From: Lingula anatina
Taxonomy: Eukaryota; Brachiopoda; Lingulata; Lingulida; Lingulidae
DNA: 64,000 nucleotides
Direction of reading: 5' to 3'
Assembly: GCF_001039355.2 (NCBI RefSeq)
Contig: NW_019775780.1
Span: 729,810 to 793,809, forward strand
Part shown: positions 26,201-40,500 of the stretch, piece after piece
How positions within the stretch are numbered: the first letter of the stretch is position 1
Layout: every line of letters begins with the position of its first letter
Made by a program: the position numbers and the translations under genes
Notes under the pieces: generated by a model
The model's input: the letters and a program-made list of their open reading frames with translations, nothing else
The model's database searches: none
What the model was told of the DNA's origin: nothing

Positions 26201-28577
26201 AAACATTGTAAATGTGGATACCTGATAGACCCTCTGGACTTGATTACCATTTTTGTAACATAGAGATTTTTCACTTTTTTTCCAAGATAAAATTGCAAGC
26301 ACAGACTTCTGTTGCATAGAAAAGAATACTTGCTATAATGGGCTTGTAACATTTAGTTGAATGAACAGGTTTCATGTTTTTAACATGTTCTAGTCTGCCT
26401 TTATGCAATAATCAAGAGCTGTCATATTTTTGTGCCATTTATACTGTAGAAATGACATCCACACTGACGCTGTTCTTAATGTTGAACAATAGGAATTGTA
26501 TCCTCCAGTCTAAAAATTGTTTCCATTTCATTTCTGAGAAAGCCTTGGGTGTAATCAATTTGAATTGTTTTTTATTATATTGTGAAAAGTAAGTGGCTTT
26601 CTTTGAATCATTAAAATGCCCTGAAGCTTGAGAAAAATAACACATTGGTTTCTTGTTCAATGTATAAAAAAGGGTGCTGGGAACAGGCCCTTCTATTAAA
26701 AAAAAAAGAGTATTCAGACAGATGTGAAGAAATCAGTTCTAAGCATTTTGAGGGGACAAGGTAACATTTTTTCAACAAAAATGATCTTATTAATGTAGAT
26801 CTCAGTCTGTTAGTTCAATACAAAACCTATGGAAATCTCAAAATGCCTGCTGTATTGACCATACAGAAGATTCCCTGGAGTGGGTAATAAACTTTAGTGC
26901 TAGAACTGTTAATTTAGCAGGGGCTTCCTGAATAATTTACACCTGGTCTTAATGAAAGCGATGCAGAGACTAATCTGCCTGGAATTGCAAGTGCAGAGGT
27001 TTCAGTTGTTTGCGTATTCTTATGTGATTATATGGTCACCCAACTGTCAGTGTGTCATGCATCATATTTTGTCATTGGAAGCTTAGAAATATTGCAACAT
27101 TTGTTTGCGCAAATGAACATTTTTTTAAGGTTTGACTGAGCCAAGTCATTTTGATTTAGTCAAGATTGTGACTTAGGGGTCTGTAAATGTAGAAGTTGCT
27201 CAAACTTAATAGGAAAGTATTTGTTTCAAAATACTGCAATTCTGATTGACAATTATTATATATTTAAATATAAAGTTAAATTTGCACTCTGTAGGGAAAC
27301 TCACCTTGAACTCAAGATGGAATACATAAGAGGTAAATGATTTCGTATAGAAGGTAAAATCTTAAGTCATGGTTAATTGCTTCCCTGAATAATGGCCCTT
27401 TTTTTTTTTTTTTTGGATATGTATTTTTAACGTAGTTAGTGTGAAGTAATTATGCCTGTCTTAAACATATATAAGATATGCAAGTGATCTGATTAGTATA
27501 TTAATGTCAAAAAGAAGGGCAAATCAGCTATAGGTTTTTTTAAATACCCATCATGACACAAGAAAAGGAAGTATCCTTGCCAACCACAGCATACTAAAAC
27601 TTTCATTAATTGGAGACTGCTCACTCCAGTGTTAAAGGGAAGAGTGACAGTTGCTGGTTAATTAATGCAGGTTCCCAAGGTAGTGCACTTTGTCTCACAC
27701 TCCTGAATTGCAGGAAGTAAAATGTTCAGTGGATGATGAATTGAAATGAGATTAAATAGTAAGAAAACATGATATTGACTTGGTTGTAGATTCTCATGTG
27801 CTTATATGGGTATTTTTGCAAAATAAGATTTTGCCTGGCCTAAGACAACACTTTTTTATTTTTATTTTTATTACTTTTTTTATGAAGTTAAGCATAGATA
27901 TGCCAAGATTGGATTTAATATGACAGATATTAATACTTATGACCGTAGCTGATCTTTCCGTCACTTAATATAGCTATTCTCCAGATATATTTTGTAAATA
28001 GGGCGTGGACCAAGAGCAGTATATTAAAGCACTCGACACTTCTTCAGAGATGATAATATAAAATCCATTTATGATTTATGTCATTTTACGTGGTCATTGT
28101 AATGTCTTTTTCATGCAAATATTTGCCCATCTTTTGCTAGATGCACTTTGTTCTTGACTATAATCAATGTGTTTGGATAAGATTGGGGTTTTCTCATTAA
28201 AAGCAGTCGGAAATTTATATTGTGGATGCTAATTTGAATACCAGTCAATAATCCCCTTTTGTCAAACTCTAGATATGTATTTGTGCCCTGAACTTAGTTT
28301 AAGTTCGCCGTTAAGAAATTATACTCGCACCAGAGGAGTGACTTGTGTTCTTCTGCATTGAAATGATGGATAGCAGAGTTGCTGGATATTTATTTTGCAA
28401 ACAAGATGTTTTTCGCATGTTTACCTTTATCCTCGTCATCCATCTGCCTTATTTGGAGTTCAGCATTGATGAAGCCATCATTATTATAATTAGACCGACT
28501 TGTGATAGCCTATGAGATGATTTGATTGTGGTCACATGGGGCTTGTTAATTTGCTAGACAATCACCTGCCTGCCTTG

Positions 28578-28660
28578 CACCTATTGGCTAACATGTGGCT
28601 TGTATTGTGTATTGTTCAGGTATAAAACCACAATCACCAGACCCAAGCCCCGGTCCTCAG
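28578..28660 (+). promoter_or_regulatory. Candidate TATA promoter, or 5' UTR acceptor, of hnRNP K
   Basis: CTATTGGCTA (inverted CCAAT box) lies at about 28,581-28,590 and TATAAAA at 28,621-28,627, with about 35 bases between them, as in a classical core promoter. The ATG is 151 bases after the TATA box. The same spot also looks like a splice acceptor (TATTGTTCAG at 28,610-28,619), so it may instead be the second exon of a transcript that starts near 21,900. The two readings are not exclusive. Confidence 0.45.
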
Positions 28661-28777
28661 AGGTCTCCAGCAGAAACAAAGGGCAGTCATTTGTGTGAAG
28701 ACCCACAGAAAAAGACTGCTGCTGCCAGGTGAAATTCTTATTCAACCCCAGTTGTGTTTTTCTGAAGTGAAAGCAAG

Positions 28778-31700
28778 ATGGCTGATGATAGCAACATTCA
28801 GTCAGGTGAGAACTTTGATTTCCTACTGTTTTATTGTTGTGAATGAAACTTTCTGAAAGATAACATTTTAAGTTGCAGAATGGACTAGTGGCTTGTTCTC
28901 GGACAAGTTGCTGTCTAGAAACCTAAGAACTGTTGTGCTTAATACTGTGAATTAGAAATTTGAAAGTGGAAATATCTGCTCTTGAATGTGATTGGATATT
29001 ATGCAAAGATAAAAAATAACTTTCAGTGCAGAACTATTTAAGTATTACTTTTGTGCATTTTCATAATCATTAATGCATTATGTCATGTTATTGCCTTGTG
29101 TTTTGTATTTGACAAAAATGTGGTAAGTCTTAATGGGGAAATGTGTTGAGCGTAATGCCCCATGGCAATGAGGGAGAAGGTAAGATAGAAGGCTGCAGCT
29201 GCCAGGTGTCAATGAAGATCATCAGGTGGATTCATAGATGCAAGATGGAATTTTCCAAGAATACCAATTCATCAACATTTCAGGAAGATTTTTTTTATTG
29301 AAAAACATATGTACATTTATTTCAAGAATCTGGTTTTGCTTTATGTTTGATTTCAGGTGCTGTGAAAGGAACACATTGAAGGAGATTTTTAGATTTCTTT
29401 TTAAGGTTAAGATTCGAAGAGTCCTTGAAATAGTTCTTGCCACTTAAAGCCAACTTTCATAGTTCATTTGGTATACTGCAGCAAAAGACCATGTTAGTAA
29501 AAAAAACTATAACTCTGGGAGAAATCATAGTAAAGATCGCCCTTAAAAGTATTCTCTGTAGCCTTTCAGTATTAGAACATGTTGCCATAGGATAAATACC
29601 ATGTTTGGATTGACTTCTTTGCCTGGCACATGTTGATGAGGTCTTTAGTCATAAATACAGGAAAACATTTCAGGTGTAAATGGCCAGAACAGGTTGTCTG
29701 AAGAACATAATTGCTGGAAAATGTGTCTTGATGAGTGGGGAAGGTTAATGGGAAGTGGTTCTAGCTAGTAGGGCTTCTTGTATTGTAAATTTGTAACCTT
29801 TTGAGCTGTGGAACTGACTTTTTAAAGAATGGTTAGTTGTGCTGCTTATACTCAGCATGTTTGCTTTTCTGCAATTCTGATAATGTTTGACACCGCAGCT
29901 CTACATATTTATGAAGGAAACTGACCACTTGGCTGACCACTACTTTTAATTTGTTTCGAGCAGTTTGACTTGCTGTTTGCTAATATTTGTTTGAGGCCTC
30001 ATTTCTGGTACTGCAGCAGTCACATTATGAGTTAATAGTAGGAATGAAAGTATTCTCCCTTTTTGTAAGTCCATCAACCCAGTCTAATCAATTCTGCATA
30101 CAGAACATGCAAAACACTTTTAGTGAATAGAATTTGAATTTTTTTGTGTGGTGAAAATCAATGTCAGTTTCAGTTCTTTATTGAAAATTTTGTTTTCTAT
30201 TAACAAAAAAATTGAGCAGTGCAAAGTTCTAGACTGCCTCAGCAATTTTTTTTACAGCAGGTGAGTTTCCTATGGATTTCCAATAGCTGATTAAGGTGGT
30301 GAAATGCCACACATCTGTTCCTAAAGAACTCCACCAAAGAAATTCCGCTGGGAATCAATTGGTTAAAGAATCTTAAAATATTTATAGGAATGATTTTATA
30401 TCAATATAGTATGTCAAACGAGCTGAGGAGCCGTAGTAGTCGACGTGGCATAGAAATCAATAGCTATTCTTTTCCAATCCATTCTGCTGCAGAATAGCTA
30501 CAGCTGTATTTGTTAGTCAAGTGGCTTGAGTGTAGGCTGAACGTCAGGGGATTGCAAGGCACTGTTAAAGAGAGCTGTTTTAATGTACATGGCATTGATT
30601 TCTGAAATTGTTCTGAAATGTGTATGCTATGCTAGGAAATCGGGAGACTGAGAAATGTGATACAGCGCAAATTTGTTTCTATTCCATTTATTTGCCTTTG
30701 ATACCTTGTCTGTTGTTGGTTGGTATTAGTAAACTTTGCCACCTCTGATTAAAAATAAACTATAACCTCCTGTTCCAATTTTCTTTTATGGATTTCTGTC
30801 TTTGTTCTTGATCAAAAGCCTTTCATTTACACGTGGAAATTAGCAAAGTTATCCAGTAAATTAAGTTATTTTAATTTGCATTAAATAAAAAGAAATCCCT
30901 GCCTTTTTGTGTTCTGTATTTTGCTGGAGCTTTGGAAGTCGAGTGTGATTTGCCTGTTGCTGGAATGTTAAATGTTATAGTGAATTCAAGGGGGGGGGGG
31001 GGGGAGATTTTCTAAATCATGTAATACAAATTTTACACACCAGCACCAGTTCATTTCATGGGGTGTATCAACCAACTGAATACTAAAAATTCAAGGAGGC
31101 AAGGGAAAACTAATTTTCCCAGAACACTCAATGATTGTTAAGTATTTAGAACTGATTGTATGTCAGGTAGCAGAAGAACATTGGGTCAGGTGTCTGCTGC
31201 AGCTGTGTGCATGTGGTTGGTAAGGAAATAATAGATGTGTCAGCGTATAGAGTGGTGCAGTGGAGTGAAAAATCCATGTTATCTGCTGCAAATTGAATGG
31301 TCTGGTCTCCAAAGGCTTGTTGCTACTCGTTGATGGATTACAGCTATTGTTCTGCAGGAATTGAAGAAAATCAATTAGTGGAACTTGGGTTAGAGGATGT
31401 TGAAGATCTGCACTAACTTCAGGTGGCTCGGTTGGCTTGTTCAGATGATACGATAACATGGTTCGATCATCATAGTAATCTGGTAGTTTGCTTCAGTTGC
31501 TGTTCTCATTGTACACGGCATTTTAGTACAAAGTGCTGTTGTATTTGTCTTACAGTCTGGTACAGCAGTGGTCAAAAGCTTGCTTGGTTGAAGCTGGTCA
31601 AGAGAATGAGTCTTCATTGCTTGAGATTAGGGAAAGATTATCGAACTAGATCATTTGGATTTATCTTTGTATTCATATTTCCTGACAGAGCTAATGCCTG

Positions 31701-32503
31701 TGACATTTATATTGACACAGTGTTGCTAGCTTTCATGAGCACAGGTAATTTGTTCAGACCTAATATTTCTCTTTAATGGAATAGGGGGGTTGCAGTAGCA
31801 ATCAATATCATAAAGGCAGAAGTGGGGTGTTAATGGGTTTCTGATTAATCCGTTCTGATATTTTTTTCTGAGAAATGATTTGAACCATATGACGGTTTCA
31901 GGTAGAGAAATGAAACAGGAAACTATCTAGCGTTGCTTGGTCATGAGTGCACTGTCATTTTTTGTGGTTACAGAGGATGGTCTTAGGGAGCTGAAGGTTT
32001 TGCGGTATTTATCACACAAGGTATATGTGGTGATGTTTCAGTTTCAGCACCCATTTTTATTGCACAGGCATGGCTGTCAAAGAAGCTTTCACCCATTTGG
32101 CTATGGTGACTGCAATTGGTTATCAATATGTCCTAGTCTTTTACAATCAAACCTGTGCGTCACTTCCTATACTGCACATATAGCTTTGTCAATATTGAAA
32201 AGTGCCGCTTTCCATGGCAGATATTGATCTAATTAGTGGCATGGCCAAGAACAATGTGTTAGCTCTGTGAGCTTAGTGACAGGAAGATCTGATGGATATG
32301 CAATTAACTGTCCTTGCTACACATTCTTGTTGGTTTGTTGTAAAAAGGAGAATTGTAGTTTTTTTTTATGTTTTTTTTTATTAGAAAACAAGGAAATTGC
32401 AGAGAAATAAGTGACAGCATCCGCATCCTGAATACATATGATATTTCCTTGGAAATTGAGACTTTTTACTTTGATGTAAAGCAGAAATGCAATTTTTTCT
32501 TGG

Positions 32504-32546
<43 letters not shown>

Positions 32547-35500
32547 TAACTTAAGCAACCTGAGATCCCTGTCCCTAAAGTAATTTCGACCTTTAATTTT
32601 TTTTACAACCAAAAAAAAAGGTCTGATGCCTGTAAAATGCCTTCAGTCAGGACCTGCTTATCTAGTGTGTGTGGTTCTGTTCAGTGAATTCTTTGGATAG
32701 AATTAAGAGGCCTTTGAGAAATTGAAAATAATAATAATGACCGTCAGAGCAAGACAAATGATATACAATCTTTTAGATAATACCAGTCTGATTATGCCAA
32801 TGTGAGACATCTGAGTAGTTGAAAATGATATTAGTTCTACCTAAGGAAAAAAAGGGTGAAGGATTTGTATTGGAAAGCCAACTGCACTGTGATATAAGCC
32901 TAGATTTAATAAATCTGTATGTTCTGTTGTCAGCTGGTGATAATAATGTCCTGGGTGTTTACAAGCAGCATCCTGTGCTAGGAAATGAAAGTTGTGGCTG
33001 AAAATCGGAGCTGGAGGATGAGGAAGATTTGTTACATCATCACGGAGTTGATCATGCTAATTTGAAATTATCTTGTGCTGATACATATTTCTTAATGAGA
33101 TGGCACAAAGACACGGAATTTGTGGAGATTTGTTGATTTTTCTTTTATTGTAATTTTTATTTTTAACTATTTTGCAGCTGATGCATTTTTTATTTGCACC
33201 ACCAACTTGTGGCTACTGTTGGTTGATATTACATGCTTAGCAGGAACTCTGAAGGCCTTCACCTTGTAGAGCTTTTGGTGTTATAAGTTTTCAGTTTTTG
33301 ATTTTCTCTCCAGGAATTAAACGCAGTGCCAGCTCAGAAGACTTGGAAGAAGGTGGAGCAATCAAAAGGCCCAGGAGAGGGGATGGTCCAAGAACAGAAT
33401 TGCGCTTGTTGTTAGCTAGCAAGGTAAGAAAATGTCTGTTTAGATTAACTACACTTTATTTTTAAGAGAAATGAAACAGAGAGACATTTTGCATTTAGTA
33501 ATGTATTTGGTCTTTTCTAAGAAAATATATAGATATTTGTAATTATGTTAAAAATAATGATTTATCCTCCTTAATTGCAGAATGCTGGAGCCATCATCGG
33601 TAAAGGCGGTTCTAATATCAAGAGGCTGAGAAGTGATGTAAGTACATTATCATACGTCAGCAAATTTGGTCCAGTCAGTGCCTTCTATTTTTAATCAGAG
33701 TAATTGGCCTAGGATCCCAAAGCTTGGGGCACCCAGTTTTCATCAAAAATTTACACAAACCAGTTTCCACTTTAGTAGAATCTTGTAATTAATGACTTGT
33801 GAGATCACCTGTATATTTTCCAATAATTGGAAGCTGTGATCAATGAGAAGAGAGGTCTAATATAAGAAGCTGCATACACCATAAAGTAGATTATTATGTA
33901 GCCATTTCCATTCTTTGTAACAAAAAGGTCTCCAAATATTATGTGTATTATATTCCACTGTTAGTTTTATTTATTGCCATTACATATGATAGCCTATAGT
34001 TGCAAATTTCTTTTTTTAAGAACTCCATATTTCCCTTTATGCTGAATTGAAAACCTCTTTTTTAAAAAAGAAAAAAAATTGTGTGGTCTATTTTTGTAAC
34101 ATTGAGATTTTTCTCCTTTCCTTCTTTTTATTGAAGAAAAATTTAAAGAAACATGAAATTATTGCAATTTTTTAATGAACTGGTATTTGTTTTTCTATCT
34201 GATAGTTTAGTTGCCTTTCCTCCCAAGTTTTATAGGTCTTCTCCCACTTCACAAAGAATACTGGTCGCCTTCTACTCCAGCCCGCCACAGAAGATCAGCC
34301 CTCCTGATGTTCATTCGCCAGGTCTGGTCTCCATCCCCAGGGTTCTCAGGTCCTACCCATGGGCCCAGGGTCACACAATGTGTTGCCCCACATGCTATTG
34401 AAGCTTGCACTCTGTGTTGATAACACCTCCATTTTTTCCCACTAGATTTAAAGCAGTTTTATGCCGAGTCACACTCAAGTACCGAACAGATTGAATTGCA
34501 AAAGTGTATACTTTGACCAGAAGATTAGACTTGAATATGCTAGTAATAAAGAGTTTAATTAACTTAATTTGTGTCCAAGCTATACAGGAAGTAATCATCT
34601 CCATCCTTTTCTCCCAGGACCCAACTGGTTTAATATAGCTTACCTTGGGGGATCTTACATCCTTCTTAGTATTGTTTAATTAAGTCCATGTCTAATATTG
34701 TCCTTTTCTTTCTCCAGATTATGTACATGCAATAGCAGCTGCCCAGACTTGCAATTATATCATTTATGACCATCCAAATAGTTGGTTATTTTGTATATTT
34801 CATTCCACCACATTGAAATTTTAACAAATATTATTTTATTATGTGACCAAATGATTATTGTTTATTCTCTCTTCTTTGTCTTCTCCCATATGGCCCTGCC
34901 CACCAATCTCCAACACATGCAATCTTGTTGTAATGTCCAACATCACATCATGACCTTTGACATGTCCTTGACCTGACCTCGGATCATCTCCAACATGTCC
35001 GTCCTCGCTGCAGTACAATGCAAGTGTGACTGTCCCTGATAGCCACGGTCCAGAACGGTATGCCAGCCACTGGCCTTTATTCACCATGCTTATATTAGTA
35101 ACTATGGTAACTCCTATATTGAATAAATGAAGAAAAAGGACCCCTCAGTGGCCGAAGTATAAAGCATGTGAAAAGCAAGAAGGAAAAGTGCAATTTCTTT
35201 AAAATCTGTTTAGCTGTATGGCAATTTTTTGGGGAAAATGCCATTGTTTTAGCCCGGTCCTTGCATTGTTTTCATAAATTTGAGATATTTACAGTCAGTA
35301 TTTTCTTTCATTGCAATAACATTTTGTTAATAGTACCAAAGAAAAAAAATGGGAATCATTTGAGTGAATATAATTTCATGACTCAACATTTTAATGTTAA
35401 CTTTGAGCATAAAGACACATTTTCCAAGTCATTAGAAATCACAGACATGTGGATGTAAGTTGCCTGCCTGACATTTACACAAGTGACTCAATCTACTGTT

Positions 35501-37484
35501 ACCTACCTATGAACAAGTATTTTTTTTCTTCCTTTTTATTTAGTATTCTCACAATAGGAGCAGACTTGGGCACTGCATTGGAATGTCTTCTCGACATTAT
35601 TCCAACCCTAGAAGATGTAAGTACACCTGGATTTTCTTAGAAGTTAGATTATGAACATTTGATAGCTTATATATATATATATTCCTTTTTTGTCTTAACT
35701 CTCCTCATATGAGAGTACAAGGATATAAGACATAGCTAAAAGGTATATTTTGATATTAAATATCATTTTATAGATTAGAGACTGAATTTTTCGTCATGAT
35801 GTGGAAGACTCTAAAATGTGGCTTAATTGACTGGCTTCAGGCAAATGTCAAAATCATGACTGAGCCTCATTTTGCTTTGTTACCCCGGCAACCACAAAAA
35901 AAAAGCCATGTGTAGGTGCTATTTTGCATGTTGTAGTGACTTTTATTTAGATTTTTTTTGTTTGTTTGTTTTTCACTTTAATGGTGTATGTTGGTATAGT
36001 TCGGGGGTGATGCTGGGATCTATTCATGTGTGTTGGAGTGCATGTTTGTTTTATGTGAAGATGTGAACATTGAGCTATAATCGTGGTTTTTCTTGAACAT
36101 TTCCCCTTGTTATCAGATCACTACACTATCCATGTGGATGGATTCTAGTAATAATTTCCAATTTTATCAGTCAAAAAACATACACTGCTGAAAATATAAT
36201 TAATGTTTAGCAAATTCATCGTAGTTAATAGATTATGTGAATTTCTCCCTAAAAACAAATAAATGGTTCAAGAAGGTTTCAGTTGTGATTATTTTCATTT
36301 GCAATTTGCTGGACATAGTTTTGGGTGTAACTGGGCATTTACGCACAGTTTTATTAAGCTGAACTGAATGCATTGCCAGCACACAACTTTCTCATTACAT
36401 TGTATAGTCCATGATTTTGGTTTTAGGGAACCCCAAGTTTATGCATGTTTGAAAGAGTATTGACATATCCAGTGGTTCTTGTATGACGTATTAATGAGCT
36501 ACCTGACTTTGCCAAATTGACTATTGATATTTGATAATGGGTATTGTTGCAATATTAGCTCAGCAAAGGTGGAGAATGAAACTGTAATGGGTTGATCATG
36601 AAATAATTATGCTCTGTACCCTGTTGCCTTTTGTTCCTTGTTCATTGGGATCTGCCGTTGCCATTGATTTTACCAACTGCTGTTGGTTCAAGCAGATGAT
36701 TGTAACATATTCATTTTGTTTATTTTGTACTGAAGTGAGTGCAAGTCGAGAGTACAGTTGTGTTGTTGTATTGAAAAAGTTCCGTCTTCTCCAATACCTA
36801 ATACCATGTTTATTGAAAATAAGTGTTCTTCATAGTTTTTCTAGTTCTACGTCTCCCCTTTTTTTTTTTTTTTTTAAGTTTGTTGTTTTGTCATTAGATT
36901 ATCAGGTACAGAATGTTCTTTGGGCTTGGGCTAACATGCTCTCCTTGTATCAGTGACACGGCTATAAACGGAGGCTTTATTTAAATTATTCTTTGGAATT
37001 TGTTGAGCTGTATGATTGTATGACTGAACCATTAATGAGAGCACATGACACAGAACACATCTAGTGAAACCTGTCAGTTATTGAAGACACTTAAAAAAAA
37101 GACAGGCTTCATGATGACAATAATGAGAGCAGCATTTTTGTGACATGCTTAAAATCAATATGTTTTTAGCTTCTTGAAGTGTTTGTCATATAAAATTTAC
37201 ATCTAACAGTGAGTGATTTCTTCCTGTAGTTTCAGTTGTTTTTGTATTTCTCTTTGTCACTCTTTTACCTAACATTGATACTCAATACAGCAGATATTTT
37301 CCAGGACAATTTCTTCCTGGTAATTGGTAGATAGAAATGCTGTTTCCTGGGCAACCATGACTTAAGAAGGGATCATCATCCCTCCCTGTTGTGGAATAGG
37401 ATTTCTTATGATTACACCTGTGACTGCTTATTTCTACATGTCACTTTATGACAAAAGTGAAAATTATATAAGCCTGAATGCTAA

Positions 37485-37523
<39 letters not shown>

Positions 37524-40500
37524 ATGTGTCTGTTTGTGTTTGCATGTGTATGACTTACATATATAAATGTATCCATTTCTTTAATTGAATGTGATTCAGA
37601 TAGGGTTGGTACACTCAACATGTAAGATTTTTTTTCTGTGATAGGATGTACCTCTGCTCTTTTAAAGTATGTTTCTGTGTGTGTATATTTGTACTATTTG
37701 TATTTCTTTTTTCAATGTAGTATCAGCAGTACAAAGGCTCAGATGACTTTGACTGTGAGATGCGCCTTCTTGTGCACCAGAGTCAGGCTGGCTGCATCAT
37801 TGGTAGAGCTGGATTCAAGATTAAGGAGCTGAGAGAGGTGAGTTTTTTTACAAGCTCAGTCTACCTATACCTAATGAAAACACTGAAATCCAGACTTTGC
37901 ATCCGGTCCTCTTTACATGTATTTATATATGTGATCACAAATCTGTGTGATTTCCATTCAAGTAGAGTACTTGTTTTGTATTTACAAACATTTTGAATGC
38001 TCCCGTATACCTTTAATAGCATGGGAGTTTTTATTAGTAAAGTGTGTGATTTGTCTGTTCAGAAAACCAGCACCAGTATCAAGGTGTACTCCCAGTGCTG
38101 TCCCCAATCCACAGAGCGTGTGTGCGCCATTGCAGGCAAACCAGAAAAAGTGGCAGACTGCATTGCTACAATCATTGAGCTGCTGAAAACTGTAAGTAGA
38201 ATCCTGGTCTGTCTGTCAACATCAAGGACATTTCTAAGTTTATTTGATTTTTTTATATTGGTACATTACAATGGGTACATTACAATTTTTGTATTGGACA
38301 GCATATGTTATGCAAGTAAACATCTTTTTACTTAGGTGTGTGCCTTTTCCTCCTGAAATGCAAAGAAATTTTTGTATCCATTGATTGCTGTGTAGGACAA
38401 AGGATTTCCTTAATGATGTAAAAGAGGTTTCCGGTGCTTAAGCAGATTTCCAGTATTAATATGGATAATAAGCTTCATCATATTCTTAAATTGATGCATT
38501 GGTGGTTGTGAAGAGGAGTTATGATTTCTGAGTCCCTAATTATTTGTTAAATAATGTGCCATGTTCTTTTTATTTTTGTCAGTTCGATTTATGATAAAGC
38601 ATTTAGAGCTATTGCTGACTGATTGTTTTTATGTTGGTAGATCTAGAGTAAATTCTGAGACAATTTTTGTTCTGATTTAAGCTTAGTTTGATAGAAAAGA
38701 TAATATGATGAAAATAATATGATCAGCAATATTTAAGAACCCTCACTTTGACAGAGCAACAGTTTAATCTTGTTTTTAAGACTGGATGCCTGAACTAATG
38801 ATCCCATTAACAGGCTCAGAGCTGATTACTGCAGCACTGCACCTGCTGCCACCTGCAAATTAATCCTGGACCAAATATTTCCTGATTTGTATAATCTATA
38901 CCTCATTTCTGCGACAGAGACGCTAATGACTTCCCATATTTTTAGGCTCCACCTAAAGGTGCCAACAACCCATACAATCCACAAGACTATAATGAGTTCT
39001 ATGTGGAGGATTACGGTGGCTTCACTAGTTTTGACAACCAGAAAGGTGGAGGTGGTGGTGGCCGGGGAGGTGGACGTGGCGGAGGCCGTGGTGGACACCG
39101 TGGCGGTATGGGAGGAGGAAGGTAAGAGGATAGAATGCAACCCAAAGTGTTTTTGGATGTTTTCCCATTCACACTGTTTCTCCGCATTGACCTTGGAATG
39201 TTTTGTTTTGGGTTCTGGTTTTTTTGTGAAGGAGAATGAGAAACTTTTGTCAATTTCTGCTGCTTCCTTAGGAGCAGTTTAAAATTACATTTGTTTTTTG
39301 TAATAAAGAACATCTTTGTTCATTCAGTACACAAAAAAATTCTATATTTCAGAATGGATGGTGGCCGTGACCGTGATCGCATGGGAATGGGTATGGGCGG
39401 TGGCGGCATGGACCGTGGTATGAGAGGAGGCAGGCCTGGCATGGGAGGACCAGGAGGATTTGGAGGAGGACGTGGTGGCCGAGGTGGTGGCATGGGGTGA
39501 GTTTGACTAGCACCATATGACATACAGTGAAACAGCAAATATTTTGTGGCTGAGTTTCTTATCACTTGTATTATGCTGATAATGTTATATATTTCTAAAT
39601 AGTTATTACATGTACTTATGCCATCTCCAGTTCATAAACACATTGTGAGAACAGTAAGTTTCTGTTTTGCACTTTGTAAATCATTTGTTCATTATTTCAC
39701 TTAATGGTTTTTGTTTGTGATTTCAGTGGCGGTGGTATGAATGGCAGTGGCTATGGAGGAGGTGGTGGCATGGGAGGTGGAATGAGATGTAAGTTTGACC
39801 AAGTTAAAACAGTAAAAGGTTCAAATACAGAAAGATATACTTTATGCTCTAGGGAAACTGACAGTTCCATTATTTAACACATACCATTATCTGCACTACA
39901 AAACCTGTAAAATTTTACAATGGTAAAAACCTTATTTGCTGATGAATTTTTTTTTATCATTTCAGCCATGGGTCGTGGAGGAATGGGTGGAGGTGGTATG
40001 GGCCGTGGTGGTATGGGCGGCGGAGGAGGCAGTGGAGGAATGGGAGGTGGTATGGGCGGCGGCAGCGGAGGAGGAGGAGGAGGCATGGGCGGCGGCGGTG
40101 GTGGCATGAACCAGAATTTTGCCTCAGATAACATGGTAAGTAAGCAGCATACATTTTAAGCTTCTCTAAAGACTGTTGTACTTAGAGATTGCTTTATTTC
40201 TACTGTTCTAGATGCTAGAAGTCATCTGTTTGATATAAAGCCAAAATACAGTTGTTATTTTACAAGAAATATAGGCAAAGCACAGTCTGTGTGAGCTTGA
40301 AACCTTTATGTTAAGAATTCTTTACCATGTTGTTTTAGGGAGATGTGGGCAACATGTTCTGCAATGCTACCACTACCACCCAAGTTAGCATTCCCAAAGA
40401 TGTAAGTTCACCATATTTCAGTACTTTCAAGGTTATCATGGATGAAGGCAGAATATCTACCTGTGATAGCCTGAAGCTGTTCCTTATCATTGTTTTCTTT

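Larger units (their letters stand above)
20956..28577. other. DET1-hnRNP K intergenic region or long 5' intron, no coding exon
   Basis: About 7.6 kb with no supported protein-coding exon. It holds the candidate shared promoter near 21,880, an ATT/TTA microsatellite at about 21,160-21,182, a TTGAA mini-repeat at about 22,440-22,457 and one copy of a dispersed repeat at 23,139-23,247. More complex, less AT-rich patches (for example 24,760-24,930 and 27,590-27,720) could be regulatory. If hnRNP K uses a noncoding first exon near 21,900, most of this is its first intron. Confidence 0.55.
28806..33313 (+). other. First coding intron of hnRNP K (4.5 kb)
   Basis: No exon needed by phase. It contains a 10-bp perfect inverted repeat at 30461-30500, a G15 run at 30990-31004 and a T41 run at 32505-32545. 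Open frames here are short and unconvincing. Confidence 0.6.

Noticed and set aside
31163-32227. Open frames of about 100 codons on both strands in hnRNP K intron 1
   Set aside because: No recognised similarity, no splice borders in phase with the gene and AT-rich composition; chance frames.
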